In this document: in pieces, positions 43,896 to 51,625 of the stretch
Position numbering within the stretch: the first letter of the stretch is position 1
How the letters are laid out: each line of letters starts with the position of its first letter
From: Deltaproteobacteria bacterium
GTDB lineage: Bacteria > Myxococcota > Kuafuiibacteriia > Kuafuiibacteriales > Kuafuiibacteriaceae
Assembly: GCA_011526105.1 (NCBI GenBank)
Contig: WYAZ01000063.1
Coordinates: forward strand, 1-51,625
Length of the DNA stretch: 51,625 nucleotides
Reading direction: 5' to 3'
Notes under the pieces: model-generated
Databases searched by the model: none
Seen by the model: the letters and a program-made list of their open reading frames with translations, nothing else
What the model was told of the DNA's origin: nothing
Translations under genes and position numbers: made by a program

Positions 43896-45988
43896 ACGCG
43901 AAGGTGGTGGTCCTGGCGGTCGGGCTTTGGCTCGGCGCGCCTTCTGGCGCGGCTCGCGCGCAGGAGTCCAATACCCGGCACCCCTCCAGCTCGGCGCCGG
44001 CCGGCGCGGTCACCTCCACCCGAGGTGATGCGCTCGCGCAGATCGACGACGACACACTCTCGCCCGACTGTTTTGGGGCCGAGGCCTTTGGCGGCACGCT
44101 CACCGAGCGACGCGCCTACTGCCTCATGAGCGACGACGACAAGCGCATCTCCATGCGTCGCTTGGCCGAGCGCGCGTTGCGCGAGGCGCCCAGGTCCTTT
44201 CGTGCGCACTTCTTGATGGGCTTCGTGCAGCACGTAGGAGAGATGAACCTGCCTCGCGCGCTCTTTTACCTCGAGCGGGCCGAGAAGCTCCTGGTGGAGC
44301 GCTACGGTCGGTATCCGGCCCAGCAAGAATTCGATGGTCTCACGGTCTATCGCCTCACCTTGCTCGAACTCACCTACGTCCACGGCGAGATGGACCATCA
44401 CGAGGAGAAGATCCACTGGGTGGATGAGCTCAACGTTCGCCTCGGCTTCGACTACACCCCGTTCAAGTCCTGGCCGCTCATGAAGCTCGGTCGCTTCGAT
44501 GAAGCACGTCGTCTGGCGGAAGATGCGCTCGAGTCCGGTGAGCACGACTCTGCCTGGGAATCGATGGCCCTGACCGCGTTGTGCGCCGTCTACAGCGAAG
44601 CTCGGCAGCGACAGGAGGCCTACGACGCCTGCATGCGCGCGGCGGAGACGCCGCTCGAGCGTGGCATGGGCGGGGCGGTGACGCTCTCGAACGCGGCGGC
44701 GGCTGCGATCGAGATGTTCAGGTTCGATGAAGCGGAGCGGCTCCTGCTCGAAAGCACCAAGAGGGCAGTCGAGCCGACGATTAATCCGTGGGGACGCCTG
44801 GCGCACCTCTATCTGCAACAAGGGCGCTTTGCGGAGGCGGTCTCCGCACTCAAAGAGATGCGCGACTATCGGCTCGCCCGCCCTCCGTACTTCGATCAAC
44901 AGGACCAAGCCGACGCGGAGCTCACCGTGGCTTCGGTGCTCATGGTGGCCGGTCACGGTGAAGACGCACTTCGCATCACCGAGCGTGTTGCGGCCCGCCC
45001 CGATCGCCAGGGCACCAGCAGCGCCTCCGCGGAGCAGAGTGAAGCAGGCAACCTCATCATGGATCGGGTGACGAAGCTCGAGGTGGCGCGGCGGAGAGAG
45101 GAAGAGGCGGTGTGGTCGCCGCTGCGTTCGGCGCTGAGGCTGAGAGCCGAGGCTTTGAAGCTGCGTTTCGAAGCTTGGATGGCGGGTCGCCGGGCGGCGA
45201 GTCTCCTCGCTGCCCCCGATCGGCTCATCACTTCGCTTCGGCCCGAGTGTCCGGGCTCCGTGGAGCTGCCCAGCTGGCTCGATGGAGAGGTCGTGGGGCT
45301 CGTGGGTTCAGGTGTTGCGTGGGCGGCGATTCAGGCCGCTCGCAAGGAGGAGACCTTGAGCCCGGCGCTCTCGGAGCCCGTCTTTCGGGCCTTCGAGGCC
45401 GAGGCCCACTTCGGGGCGGGCCGCTACGAGGAAGCGAAAGAGGCTGCACTCTTTGCGGTGTCCAATCTCGCGCCGATGGAGAGCCTGAAGCGGGCGAGGG
45501 CGGCGGCTTTCGGGGCGGTCGCGGCGGAGCGCTCGCGGGATCTCGTGAACGCGCAGGCGCTGTATCAAAGCGTGCTCGGCCAGGACCCTGCGCTTCTTCG
45601 ACGCCTGGGCTTTGGCCTACCGGTTCAGATCGTCGCCGACCAAAAATCGGCGGCGGCCCTTAAGGCCGTGGACTGGCTCGAGAGCTCACCCTTCTTTCGA
45701 GAAGCCCAGCACGGCTTCGTGCTCAGCGTGGCGGAGTCACGGGTCTCGCTGCGGCTCCGCGACGGCAGCGAGATCTTCTACGCCCCCGTGCGGCCGGGCA
45801 AAGGCGAGACCGCCGAAGAAGTTGCGCGGAGGATCGTCAAGACCGCGCACTTCGACCTTCTAGTGCCGGAGGTGGATATCACCCAGGCGGACATCCGCTC
45901 TCTCGACGGAGGTTTGACCGGCGGCGGCCGCGCCTCTGAACGCACCAAGAGCTTGGTGGAAGAGATATTGACGCCCAAACCCCGCTGA
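43892..45988 (+). CDS. Secreted TPR-rich protein of the MoxR cluster
   Basis: 698 residues, ATG 43892 overlapping the moxR stop (ATGA). The signal peptide MNAKVVVLAVGLWLGAPSGAARAQ has an A-R-A-Q cleavage site near residue 24. The mature protein is helical with TPR-like repeats (RFDEARRLAEDALESGE; RFDEAERLLLESTKRA; RFAEAVSALKEMRDYR; RYEEAKEAALFAVSNL). The C-terminal 100 residues are different: V-L-S-V-A-E-S-R-V-S-L-R-L-R-D-G-S-E-I-F-Y and a helical end. Two Cys near the N-terminus could pair. As the fourth member of the cluster it may scaffold the periplasmic partners. No family identified. Confidence 0.82.
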   Translation: MNAKVVVLAVGLWLGAPSGAARAQESNTRHPSSSAPAGAVTSTRGDALAQIDDDTLSPDCFGAEAFGGTLTERRAYCLMSDDDKRISMRRLAERALREAPRSFRAHFLMGFVQHVGEMNLPRALFYLERAEKLLVERYGRYPAQQEFDGLTVYRLTLLELTYVHGEMDHHEEKIHWVDELNVRLGFDYTPFKSWPLMKLGRFDEARRLAEDALESGEHDSAWESMALTALCAVYSEARQRQEAYDACMRAAETPLERGMGGAVTLSNAAAAAIEMFRFDEAERLLLESTKRAVEPTINPWGRLAHLYLQQGRFAEAVSALKEMRDYRLARPPYFDQQDQADAELTVASVLMVAGHGEDALRITERVAARPDRQGTSSASAEQSEAGNLIMDRVTKLEVARRREEEAVWSPLRSALRLRAEALKLRFEAWMAGRRAASLLAAPDRLITSLRPECPGSVELPSWLDGEVVGLVGSGVAWAAIQAARKEETLSPALSEPVFRAFEAEAHFGAGRYEEAKEAALFAVSNLAPMESLKRARAAAFGAVAAERSRDLVNAQALYQSVLGQDPALLRRLGFGLPVQIVADQKSAAALKAVDWLESSPFFREAQHGFVLSVAESRVSLRLRDGSEIFYAPVRPGKGETAEEVARRIVKTAHFDLLVPEVDITQADIRSLDGGLTGGGRASERTKSLVEEILTPKPR

Positions 45989-46078
45989 AGTGACCCCTTT
46001 CGGCTTGCCTCCGGTCGCGTCAGTGGGCATGAACTCCACAAATCGGCGCGTCCTTCGTCGCCGCGCCCAGAGGTGTCC

Positions 46079-46891
46079 ATGCGTTCCATTCTAGAGCTAC
46101 TCGTTGCTTCATCCCTCGTCAGCTTCGTCGCCTGCGGCGTCCCACAGGAGGAACACGACAAGGCCTTGGCCGACCAAAAGGCGCTCCTCGGCGGCGAGAT
46201 GGAGAAGATGCAGGCCGCCCACAAGAGCGAGACCGACCAGCGAAACCGCCGGATCTCGGTCTGCGAAGCCGAGGTCAAGCGTCTCGGTGGCACGCTGTCG
46301 GAGGCGGCGGCCAAGGTGGAGGGCCTCTCCGAGAGCCTGTCGGATTCGCAGGCGAACCTCGAGGCCAGCCAGGGCGAGATCAACGAGTGTCGGCGCCAGC
46401 GCGCCGAGCTCGAGAAGGCGGCTCGCGCGTACCAGGAGGTCGCGAAGAAGCTCAAGTCGATGGTCGACTCCGGCAAGCTCGAGGTCGTGACGCGCAAGGG
46501 CCGTATGACCCTCAAGCTCCCCGACGACATCCTCTTTCCCACCGGCAGCAAGGACCTCAAGAAGGATGGCCGTGCCGCCCTCGAGCAGGTGGCGGACGTT
46601 TTGAAGGACGTCGACCGCGACTTCATCATCTCCGGCCACACCGACCCCATTCCCACGAAACGAGGCGGCGCCTTCAAGTCCAACTGGGAGCTCAGCACCG
46701 CGCGCGCGGTCGAAGTCGTGAAGCTCATGATCGGAAAGGGCGTCCCCGCTGAGCGGATGGCGGCCGCCGGCTTCGCCGAGTTCGACCCCGTCGCCGACAA
46801 CACCACCAAGGAGGGTCGCGCCCAGAACCGTCGGCTCGAGATCATCTTGATGCCGAAGCTCGAGGAGCTCCCTCAGCTCCCCAAGTACTGA
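46079..46891 (+). CDS. OmpA-type peptidoglycan-binding lipoprotein with coiled coil
   Basis: 270 residues from ATG 46079, with AGAGG at proper spacing; GTG 46073 is too close to that site. Lipobox S-F-V-A-C lies near residue 19. Residues about 25-125 form a long coiled coil (heptads such as EEHDKALADQKALLGGEMEK). The OmpA C-terminal domain covers about 150-260: I-L-F-P-T-G-S-K-D-L, I-I-S-G-H-T-D-P-I-P, N-W-E-L-S-T-A-R-A-V-E-V-V, and R-A-Q-N-R-R-L-E-I-I. The conserved Asp and Arg that bind diaminopimelate are present. It is an anchor linking outer membrane and peptidoglycan. Confidence 0.94.
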   Translation: MRSILELLVASSLVSFVACGVPQEEHDKALADQKALLGGEMEKMQAAHKSETDQRNRRISVCEAEVKRLGGTLSEAAAKVEGLSESLSDSQANLEASQGEINECRRQRAELEKAARAYQEVAKKLKSMVDSGKLEVVTRKGRMTLKLPDDILFPTGSKDLKKDGRAALEQVADVLKDVDRDFIISGHTDPIPTKRGGAFKSNWELSTARAVEVVKLMIGKGVPAERMAAAGFAEFDPVADNTTKEGRAQNRRLEIILMPKLEELPQLPKY

Positions 46892-46915
46892 GCTGAGGAT
46901 TCGCGCCTTCCCGTC

Positions 46916-47485
46916 ATGACACCTCGGCTGCATGTCCTTGTGCTCGCGTCCCTCGTGGGGTTCGCGTGTCTCCCGAACCCTCAGTCGGTGAAGGAGCGTC
47001 GCGCTTCCTTTGATCGAGACTCGCTGCGCGGGAAGGTGATCCTCTCCGAGCCGCCCTCGGACATGGTTCGCGTCGACGCCGAGTTCGGCAGCATCAAGCT
47101 GCTCGGCTACACGCTGGACCCAGCGGTGCCCAAGCGCGGAGACAAGGTGCGGGTGAGCTTCTATTGGTCGACCAGCGCTCCGGTGGATGAGGAGTACCAA
47201 GTCTTCGTCCACGGCGACGCGATTGGCGGCGGAGCTCGCCGCATCCACGGCGACCACTTCCCGGCGGAGGCGGCCTATCCCACGGACGTCTGGCAGCCGG
47301 GCGAGATCGTGGTGGACCCCTTCACGGTGCGGATCCCCGGCGAGTTTGGACCGGCCCAGCTCGCGCTCAACACCGGGCTGTATCTCGAGAACTTCCGGGT
47401 GCCGCTGACCAACCGCGGGCTCGCGCCGGCCGACAAAGAGAACCGCTCACAAGCGGTGACGCTGAACTTCCCTCAAGGCAGCTGA
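46916..47485 (+). CDS. Lipoprotein with a beta-sandwich domain of the type found on large membrane glycosyltransferases
   Basis: 189 residues. Lipobox G-F-A-C near residue 18. The domain L-L-G-Y-T-L-D-P-A-V-P-K-R-G-D-K-V-R-V-S-F-Y-W, then E-Y-Q-V-F-V-H, H-F-P-A-E-A-A-Y-P-T-D-V-W-Q-P-G-E-I-V-V-D-P-F and L-A-L-N-T-G-L-Y is a known-looking pattern: L-x-G-Y ... L-x-x-Y-W ... F-V-H-L ... Y-P-T-x-x-W-x-x-G-E-x-x. In other bacteria it occurs fused to dolichyl-phosphate-mannose transferase-like proteins; here it stands alone. Function unknown. It is 24 bp after the OmpA gene and may share its message. Confidence 0.72.
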   Translation: MTPRLHVLVLASLVGFACLPNPQSVKERRASFDRDSLRGKVILSEPPSDMVRVDAEFGSIKLLGYTLDPAVPKRGDKVRVSFYWSTSAPVDEEYQVFVHGDAIGGGARRIHGDHFPAEAAYPTDVWQPGEIVVDPFTVRIPGEFGPAQLALNTGLYLENFRVPLTNRGLAPADKENRSQAVTLNFPQGS

Positions 47486-47486
47486 A

Positions 47487-47526
47487 GGTCCAGGGCGCAC
47501 GTCCTATGCGCCCGGTCCCGTGGACC
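47487..47526. terminator. Bidirectional terminator candidate between convergent genes
   Basis: A nested hairpin: GGGCGCA (47493-47499) and TGCGCCC (47507-47513) with a 7-nt loop, enclosed by GGTCCA (47487-47492) and TGGACC (47521-47526). It lies exactly between two convergent stop codons. No T-run is present. Confidence 0.55.
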
Positions 47527-47528
47527 AT

Positions 47529-48098
47529 CTACATCTGGAAGGCTGGCTGACCGTAGTTCATCCGGCCGTACGGACTGGCGAGGCTCATTCCGTAGCCCAT
47601 GTTGCCGCCCATCATCTGCATCATGAAATTCTGTTTGGCCTCGTTGCCGCCGTAGCGCGCCTTGTCGCCCGCGGCGAAAGCGGTGTGGGCGACGGTGTCG
47701 AATGAGTTCTTCGCCAGGTTCACCCCGGCCGCCATCGTGCCGAGCCCGGGCACCGCGTAGAGGATGCCCTTGCCGATGTTTCGGAGGCCTTCCTTGGCGA
47801 GGTATCCCTTCCCGGTCAGAAGCCCCGCGATGCCCTTGACGATGCCTCGGCCGATGTTGGCGACGCTGCCCACCACAGGGATCATCCCGATCGCGTCCCA
47901 CGCGGCCTCGCCGGCGTTGGCCTTGGCGGAGGACCAGTGGTCCTGCTGGCCGGTGCGTGCGTTTATCCGCGACTGAGCATCTCGGCTCGCCCCGTGTGTG
48001 TTGCCGTCGCTGTCCACGTTCCAGCGGATCATCCGGTTCATCATGGGGTTGCCTTGGCCGACGAGGGGATAGTTCATGATGACTGAGAGACAGAGCAT
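47529..48098 (-). CDS. Unrecognised protein with long Gly/Ala hydrophobic segments
   Basis: 189 residues from ATG 48098; TTG 48128, GTG 48116 and ATG 48077 are in frame and none has a good ribosome site, so the start is open. The N-terminal third is polar (N-V-D-S-D-G-N-T-H-G-A-S-R-D). Residues about 65-140 carry two hydrophobic helical stretches rich in Gly: AIGMIPVVGSVANIGRGIVK and GLRNIGKGILYAVPGLGTMA. The end is Met/Gly/Asn-rich (F-M-M-Q-M-M-G-G-N-M-G-Y-G-M-S). The I-P-V-V-G-S-V and V-P-G-L-G-T segments resemble the pretoxin/translocation hydrophobic regions of polymorphic toxins. It is 119 bp downstream of the DUF1795 gene, same strand. Function unknown. Confidence 0.6.
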   Translation of the reverse strand: MLCLSVIMNYPLVGQGNPMMNRMIRWNVDSDGNTHGASRDAQSRINARTGQQDHWSSAKANAGEAAWDAIGMIPVVGSVANIGRGIVKGIAGLLTGKGYLAKEGLRNIGKGILYAVPGLGTMAAGVNLAKNSFDTVAHTAFAAGDKARYGGNEAKQNFMMQMMGGNMGYGMSLASPYGRMNYGQPAFQM

Positions 48099-48217
48099 GG
48101 CGCATGCCAGCGTCACCCCTGGCGCCAACAGGCGTCAGTCCGATTAAGCTCGTTCGCAGGGAGTTGCAGAGTGCACCTTTCGAGGTGCGATCGTTCGCAT
48201 CGGTGGGCAGATCGAGC

Positions 48218-48724
48218 TTACGGGTTATCCGAGACCCACTCGATCGAGGCCATCACGCGCAGAAACTCCGGCCGCATCTTCTCGAAGCTGCCCGGGGTGG
48301 CGGTGCCGCAGAAGTGGAGCACCCGGTCTCCGATGAGGCACAGCCCATGGAGTTGGCGGAGGTTCATCTCCTCGTAGCCAAACTCGATCTCCATCACCGC
48401 CGCGTCATGACCGGCGAGCTTCTGGATGGTCATCTCGCTGCGATCGCCGGTCTGGACCTGACTGAGCATGGCCTGCAGCTCCCTGGTCGCGAACTCGATC
48501 GGATCCACGCCCTCGCCAAAGAAGCTCTTCGTCGACAGCACGAAGTTGGTGCGAGGCTTGTGTTCCGCGGGGGCCTGGAGGTTCCGCGCGGCCCCGGACT
48601 GCGCCGCGGCGCGCGCGAACTCGAGCGCGATGCTTCGGTCGATGGGCTCGGCGAAGGCGATTTGGGACTGATCCACCCACTCGTCGGGGACATCCATAGA
48701 GAGGGATCCGTGAACGATGCGCAT
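48218..48724 (-). CDS. DUF1795/DcrB-type protein (Eag chaperone-like)
   Basis: 168 residues from ATG 48724. The sequence H-G-S-L-S-M-D-V-P-D-E-W-V-D-Q-S-Q-I-A-F, then N-F-V-L-S-T-K-S-F and F-A-T-R-E-L-Q-A-M-L, then the C-terminal block I-E-F-G-Y-E-E-M-N-L-R-Q-L-H-G-L-C-L-I-G-D-R-V-L-H-F-C-G-T-A, matches the DUF1795/DcrB-related fold (P-x-x-W ... N-h-v-l-x-x-x-x-l ... y-x-x-x-g-x-x-x-x-x-x-x-x-x-x-x-g). Cytoplasmic members of this family include Eag chaperones that bind hydrophobic segments of type VI secretion effectors. Here no signal peptide is seen, which fits a chaperone rather than periplasmic DcrB. Confidence 0.75.
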   Translation of the reverse strand: MRIVHGSLSMDVPDEWVDQSQIAFAEPIDRSIALEFARAAAQSGAARNLQAPAEHKPRTNFVLSTKSFFGEGVDPIEFATRELQAMLSQVQTGDRSEMTIQKLAGHDAAVMEIEFGYEEMNLRQLHGLCLIGDRVLHFCGTATPGSFEKMRPEFLRVMASIEWVSDNP

Positions 48725-48750
48725 GAGACCTAGCTAGCAGACTCTGGAGG

Positions 48751-49785
48751 TCAGGCCAATGCGCGCCGGAAGCCGTCCAGCGCGCGCTCGATGGATGCAT
48801 CGTCCACGTCGAGGTGCGTCAGGACGCGCAGGCTGCGCGTCCCCGTGGCGTTCGCGAGCACTCCGAGGGCGCGGAGGCGCTCCACGAAGCTCTTGGCATC
48901 GGGGGATCCGGGCGCCAGCTCCACGAAGCCGATGTTCGTGGGATGGCGCTCGGGCTGCACAGACAGGCCCGGGATCTGGGCGAGGCCGCCGGTGAGGCGA
49001 GCGAGCCGTGCGTGGTCTTCCTCGAGTCGCGCCAAGTGATGATCGAGGGCGTACAGACCGGCGGCGGCCAAGATGCCCACCTGACGCATGCCGCCGCCGA
49101 GCATCTTTCGGAAGCGATGCGCGCGCTCGATGAAGGCTCTGGTGCCGGCGAGCAGGCTGCCCACGGGGCACCCGAGCCCCTTCGAGAGGCACACGCTCAC
49201 CGAGGCTACGTGCTGCGTGAAGTCGTCGAGCGGCCGCGAGAGCGCCACGTGCGCGTTCCAGAGGCGCGCACCGTCCATGTGCAGCGCCAGTTCGTGGCGT
49301 TCCGTCAGCTGCTTCATGCGCTCGATGTGCTCGGGGGTATAGATCGTCCCGCCGCCCCGGTTCGAGGTGTTCTCGACAATCACGAGGCGCGTCCGCGCGA
49401 AGTGCGCGTTCTTGGGGTTGATGGCCGCCTCGACCTGCTCGGGGCTGAGGAGCCCGTCTGGGGTCGGGAGGGGGCGGGCCTGCACCCCCGAGATCCCGGC
49501 CATGCCGCCGGCCTCATAGGCGTAGGAGTGCCCCATCGCCTCGAGGATGACCTCGTCGGAGGCCTCGGTGTGCACCCGGACCGCGATCATGTTGGCCATC
49601 GAGCCCGAGGGGACAAACAACGCCGCCTCTTTACCGAGCTGCGCCGCGACTCGTTCTTCGAGCCGGCGCACCGTCGGATCCTCCCCGTAGACATCGTCGC
49701 CCACTTCGGCTTCGGCCATGGCTTTGCGCATGCCGGCTGTGGGTTTGGTGACGGTGTCCGAGCGGAGATCGACGACGGTGCTCAC
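48751..49785 (-). CDS. ltaE: Low-specificity L-threonine aldolase
   Basis: 344 residues, the family length. It starts [20 protein letters not shown] and continues [38 protein letters not shown] and the PLP Lys in [17 protein letters not shown], all hallmarks. It cleaves threonine/allo-threonine to glycine and acetaldehyde. It lies 35 bp after the MYXO-CTERM gene and 26 bp before the DUF1795 gene on the same strand, so may share transcripts. Confidence 0.97.
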   Translation of the reverse strand: MSTVVDLRSDTVTKPTAGMRKAMAEAEVGDDVYGEDPTVRRLEERVAAQLGKEAALFVPSGSMANMIAVRVHTEASDEVILEAMGHSYAYEAGGMAGISGVQARPLPTPDGLLSPEQVEAAINPKNAHFARTRLVIVENTSNRGGGTIYTPEHIERMKQLTERHELALHMDGARLWNAHVALSRPLDDFTQHVASVSVCLSKGLGCPVGSLLAGTRAFIERAHRFRKMLGGGMRQVGILAAAGLYALDHHLARLEEDHARLARLTGGLAQIPGLSVQPERHPTNIGFVELAPGSPDAKSFVERLRALGVLANATGTRSLRVLTHLDVDDASIERALDGFRRALA

Positions 49786-49820
49786 GCGTTCGGTCTACAG
49801 CGACCGGCGTAAAAGGTGAA

Positions 49821-51545
49821 TCAGCCGAGGCGGCGACGCCGCAACCCAAGCAGCACGAGTCCGGCGAGAACCAGGCCGAGCACGCCCGAGGCCCCGCCTC
49901 GGGTCTGTACATGGCGGCACCCGCCCTCGTCCTTGGGTGGGATGGGAGAGCCCGCGCAACCCGGATCCGGATCGCAGGCGCAGCCTTCGTCGCAGCTGGT
50001 GGTGAGGTCGCAGGCGCAGGCGCACTCTGGATCGCAGGCGCAGTAGGTCTCCCCGTTCGCGTCACAGACCGTCGTCTGATCGCAGGCGCAGACGCCCGGG
50101 TTCGGGTCGACCGTGCTTCCGTCGGGCCCCGAGCTCATGCCGCCATCGGATTCACCACCGCCGGCGTCAGCGGGATCGGGGGGCGGGCACAGGTCGGTGG
50201 GGTGGCAGGTGAAGCCTCCGCTCTGGCCGTCCGTCACGCAGCACCAATCCGAGGGGCAGTCGCTCGCGGTGCTGCACCCGATGCTGCAGAACTTTTGGCC
50301 CCCTTGGTTCGGCGTTGCGCAGATCGGCGCGGCCTGCGGGTCGCAATCCGTGGCATCGATGCACGTGCCTCCCAGAGGCTGCTTGGGGATGTCGGCCAAG
50401 ATGAAGTCGAGCCGCCCGCGATCGCGGGTGGCCTGCCGAAAGCCCAGCGCGGAGTCGTCCACCATGGTCTCAAACTCTCGCTTGTGGCTGTCGGTGAAGC
50501 CGCCCTGAGGGGACAAGAGCACGAAGGCCACGCGCCAGGCGTTCTTGGCCTCCGGATAGGACGGGCTTCGGCCGCCCACCGCCGCCGTGACATCGTCGAC
50601 GGTGTAGTCCACGCGGGTGCCCGGGATACGTTGCGGTTGGAGGATTTGTGGCGGTGAGCTGACGGTGGGGCGCTGGTTGTAGATGTCTCTGGCGCTGGAC
50701 GTGTTGGGGTTCGTGATCACGAACCAAGGGCGCACGTCGGCGGGCGCCATGAGCCCCATGAGGTAGAGGTCGAGGTCATTGAACCGCCAGTTCTCGTAGG
50801 TGGTGAGCGTGGTGAAGGTCCCGTCCATGTTGTCGCGCCAGTTGTTGCCTTCCATGGGGCTGGCGTTGCTGTGCATGAAGTAGTTCCAGTGGGCATCGTC
50901 GCGGCCGAGCAGCCGGTCCATCGAGGGCGTCCCGCCCAAGTACACGAGCCAGCGGTGGCTCATCTCCTGGTTGAAGGTGTGGCGCATGAAGCCCTGCACC
51001 ACCGGGTCACCGTACTGGCCCCATTGATCCTCGAAGCTCCGCCAGTAGTTCATGAAGATGAAGCCTTCGAGCGGTGAGCTGCCCGTGTTGTCGAACGGCG
51101 GTGCGCCGATGCCCCAGATGTCGTTGGCCAGCGGCTGATAGAAGAACGCACCCACCCCGGTCTGAAACGAGGTGTAGAGGATGATCATGTCGAACTCGTC
51201 CGGGAGGACTGAGTACAGCGCCTCGGTCGCGAACTGGAAGCTCCGGTTCAGGTCCTGATTCGTCTGCCAGGGAATGGTCAGCGTGCGGTCGGTGTCCTCG
51301 ACGTAAACGAAGTTGCGACGGACCTCGACCGTCGGGGCGCCGAAGATCAGCGCTCGCTCCGCGGGGGATCGGTACTTCGCTTGTTCGATGATCTCGGCGA
51401 AGTCGAGGTCGGCGCGTCCTTCGGGGCGATGGGTCGCGTCGTAGTAGTAAGGGTTGGGATCAATCGCCCCGAACTCGAACTGAGCGAGGGCGCCGCCCGG
51501 GGCGAGCAGCAAGACGAGCCCCGAGAGGGCGGCGATGCGTGACAT
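49821..51545 (-). CDS. MYXO-CTERM protein with degenerate metalloprotease-like motif
   Basis: 574 residues. Signal peptide MSRIAALSGLVLLLAPGGALA. Residues about 30-380 hold one domain with Q-E-M-S-H-R-W-L-V-Y-L-G-G, where a zinc protease would have H-E-x-x-H, then M-D-R-L-L-G-R-D-D-A-H-W-N-Y-F-M-H-S-N-A-S-P-M-E-G-N-N-W. Residues about 400-460 contain Cys modules (C-I-D-A-T-D-C-D-P ... C-S-I-G-C-S-T-A-S-D-C-P-S-D-W-C-C) and a second Cys/Asp-rich stretch (C-A-C-D-P-E-C-A-C-A-C-D). The C-terminus G-G-C-R-H-V-Q-T-R-G-G-A-S-G-V-L-G-L-V-L-A-G-L-V-L-L-G-L-R-R-R-R is a MYXO-CTERM type anchor. Cell-surface protein; function unknown. Confidence 0.85.
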   Translation of the reverse strand: MSRIAALSGLVLLLAPGGALAQFEFGAIDPNPYYYDATHRPEGRADLDFAEIIEQAKYRSPAERALIFGAPTVEVRRNFVYVEDTDRTLTIPWQTNQDLNRSFQFATEALYSVLPDEFDMIILYTSFQTGVGAFFYQPLANDIWGIGAPPFDNTGSSPLEGFIFMNYWRSFEDQWGQYGDPVVQGFMRHTFNQEMSHRWLVYLGGTPSMDRLLGRDDAHWNYFMHSNASPMEGNNWRDNMDGTFTTLTTYENWRFNDLDLYLMGLMAPADVRPWFVITNPNTSSARDIYNQRPTVSSPPQILQPQRIPGTRVDYTVDDVTAAVGGRSPSYPEAKNAWRVAFVLLSPQGGFTDSHKREFETMVDDSALGFRQATRDRGRLDFILADIPKQPLGGTCIDATDCDPQAAPICATPNQGGQKFCSIGCSTASDCPSDWCCVTDGQSGGFTCHPTDLCPPPDPADAGGGESDGGMSSGPDGSTVDPNPGVCACDQTTVCDANGETYCACDPECACACDLTTSCDEGCACDPDPGCAGSPIPPKDEGGCRHVQTRGGASGVLGLVLAGLVLLGLRRRRLG

Positions 51546-51625
51546 GCAGTGTTTGTAGGCGGTCAGGTGCGGATCCGCCCATACGAGGGGTGTCGCATGT
51601 CGGTTCCCCGCTCGAAGTTTCAGCC
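51546..51625. other. Short upstream region of the MYXO-CTERM gene
   Basis: 80 bp at the right edge, upstream of the minus-strand start at 51545. No recognisable promoter, operator or gene. Confidence 0.4.

Noticed and set aside
43406-44956. 516-aa minus-strand frame opposite moxR and the TPR gene
   Set aside because: Spans two coupled plus-strand genes in antisense and shows no domain.

Overview
The window is GC-rich DNA from a Gram-negative bacterium that looks like a member of the Myxococcota (probably the Polyangia/Sandaracinus side, but only by inference). The pointers are many predicted lipoproteins with choice-of-anchor, dickkopf-like Cys-rich or CARDB/Ig domains, two proteins ending in a MYXO-CTERM-like sorting tail (30358-32721 and 49821-51545), a Hanks-type kinase with PEGA domains, a region-4 sigma-like DNA-binding protein of a type seen in deltaproteobacterial lineages, and frequent GTG/TTG starts. 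It is mostly chromosomal core with accessory envelope genes between. No tRNA, rRNA or CRISPR array was seen.

Layout. 1-439: the edge of an IS66-family element (tnpB partial, tnpA), followed by about 500 bp without a convincing gene. 957-3194: two convergent lipoproteins (HYDIN/choice-of-anchor plus DUF2135-like; stand-alone CcmH/CcmI-like C-terminal domain). 3574-6398: rplU-rpmA-obgE behind a good sigma-70 type promoter, then a secreted beta-rich protein. 6435-8031: a hipB-hipA toxin-antitoxin pair with a strong inverted repeat over its promoter region. 8065-10341 (minus): atpD-atpC and a small membrane protein. 10433-14144: an SRPBCC-like protein, DciA-like protein and an 816-aa Cys-rich lipoprotein. 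14240-17653: an unknown protein, a PEGA Ser/Thr kinase and a Cys-rich lipoprotein. 17776-24633: sigma-region-4 protein, purH, zinc-ribbon/TPR membrane protein, purD and a HAD phosphatase, closely packed and in one direction. 24639-26608 (minus): rpsT and a ChaN-type protein. 26666-29317: murJ and mazG. 29309-29881 (minus): a secreted histidine phosphatase. 30101-34087: a 68-aa poly-aspartate protein with an excellent Shine-Dalgarno, a large CARDB/Ig protein and pyk, the last two overlapping by 92 nt. 34104-35873 (minus): rsmD and an aspartate-type aminotransferase. 35984-38387: OprP-like porin, DUF4956 membrane protein and lipoprotein, a compact operon. 38369-39211 (minus): a lipoprotein. 39257-45988: DUF58, transglutaminase, MoxR and TPR genes joined by overlapping or near-overlapping starts. 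46079-47485: OmpA-type lipoprotein and another lipoprotein. 47529-51545 (minus): a protein with long Gly/Ala-rich hydrophobic segments, a DUF1795/DcrB-type protein, threonine aldolase and a MYXO-CTERM protein with a degenerate zinc-protease-like motif.

How the genes work together. Several units make sense: ribosome proteins with their GTPase; two purine biosynthesis enzymes; F1 beta and epsilon subunits; HipA with its repressor; and the MoxR-DUF58-transglutaminase-TPR envelope cluster. The least explained items are the poly-Asp protein (30101-30307), the DUF1795 plus hydrophobic protein pair (47529-48724, resembling an Eag chaperone and client), the porin-DUF4956-lipoprotein operon, and the large gene that runs without a stop into pyk. 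All functional calls rest on motifs read by eye; no database search was possible.
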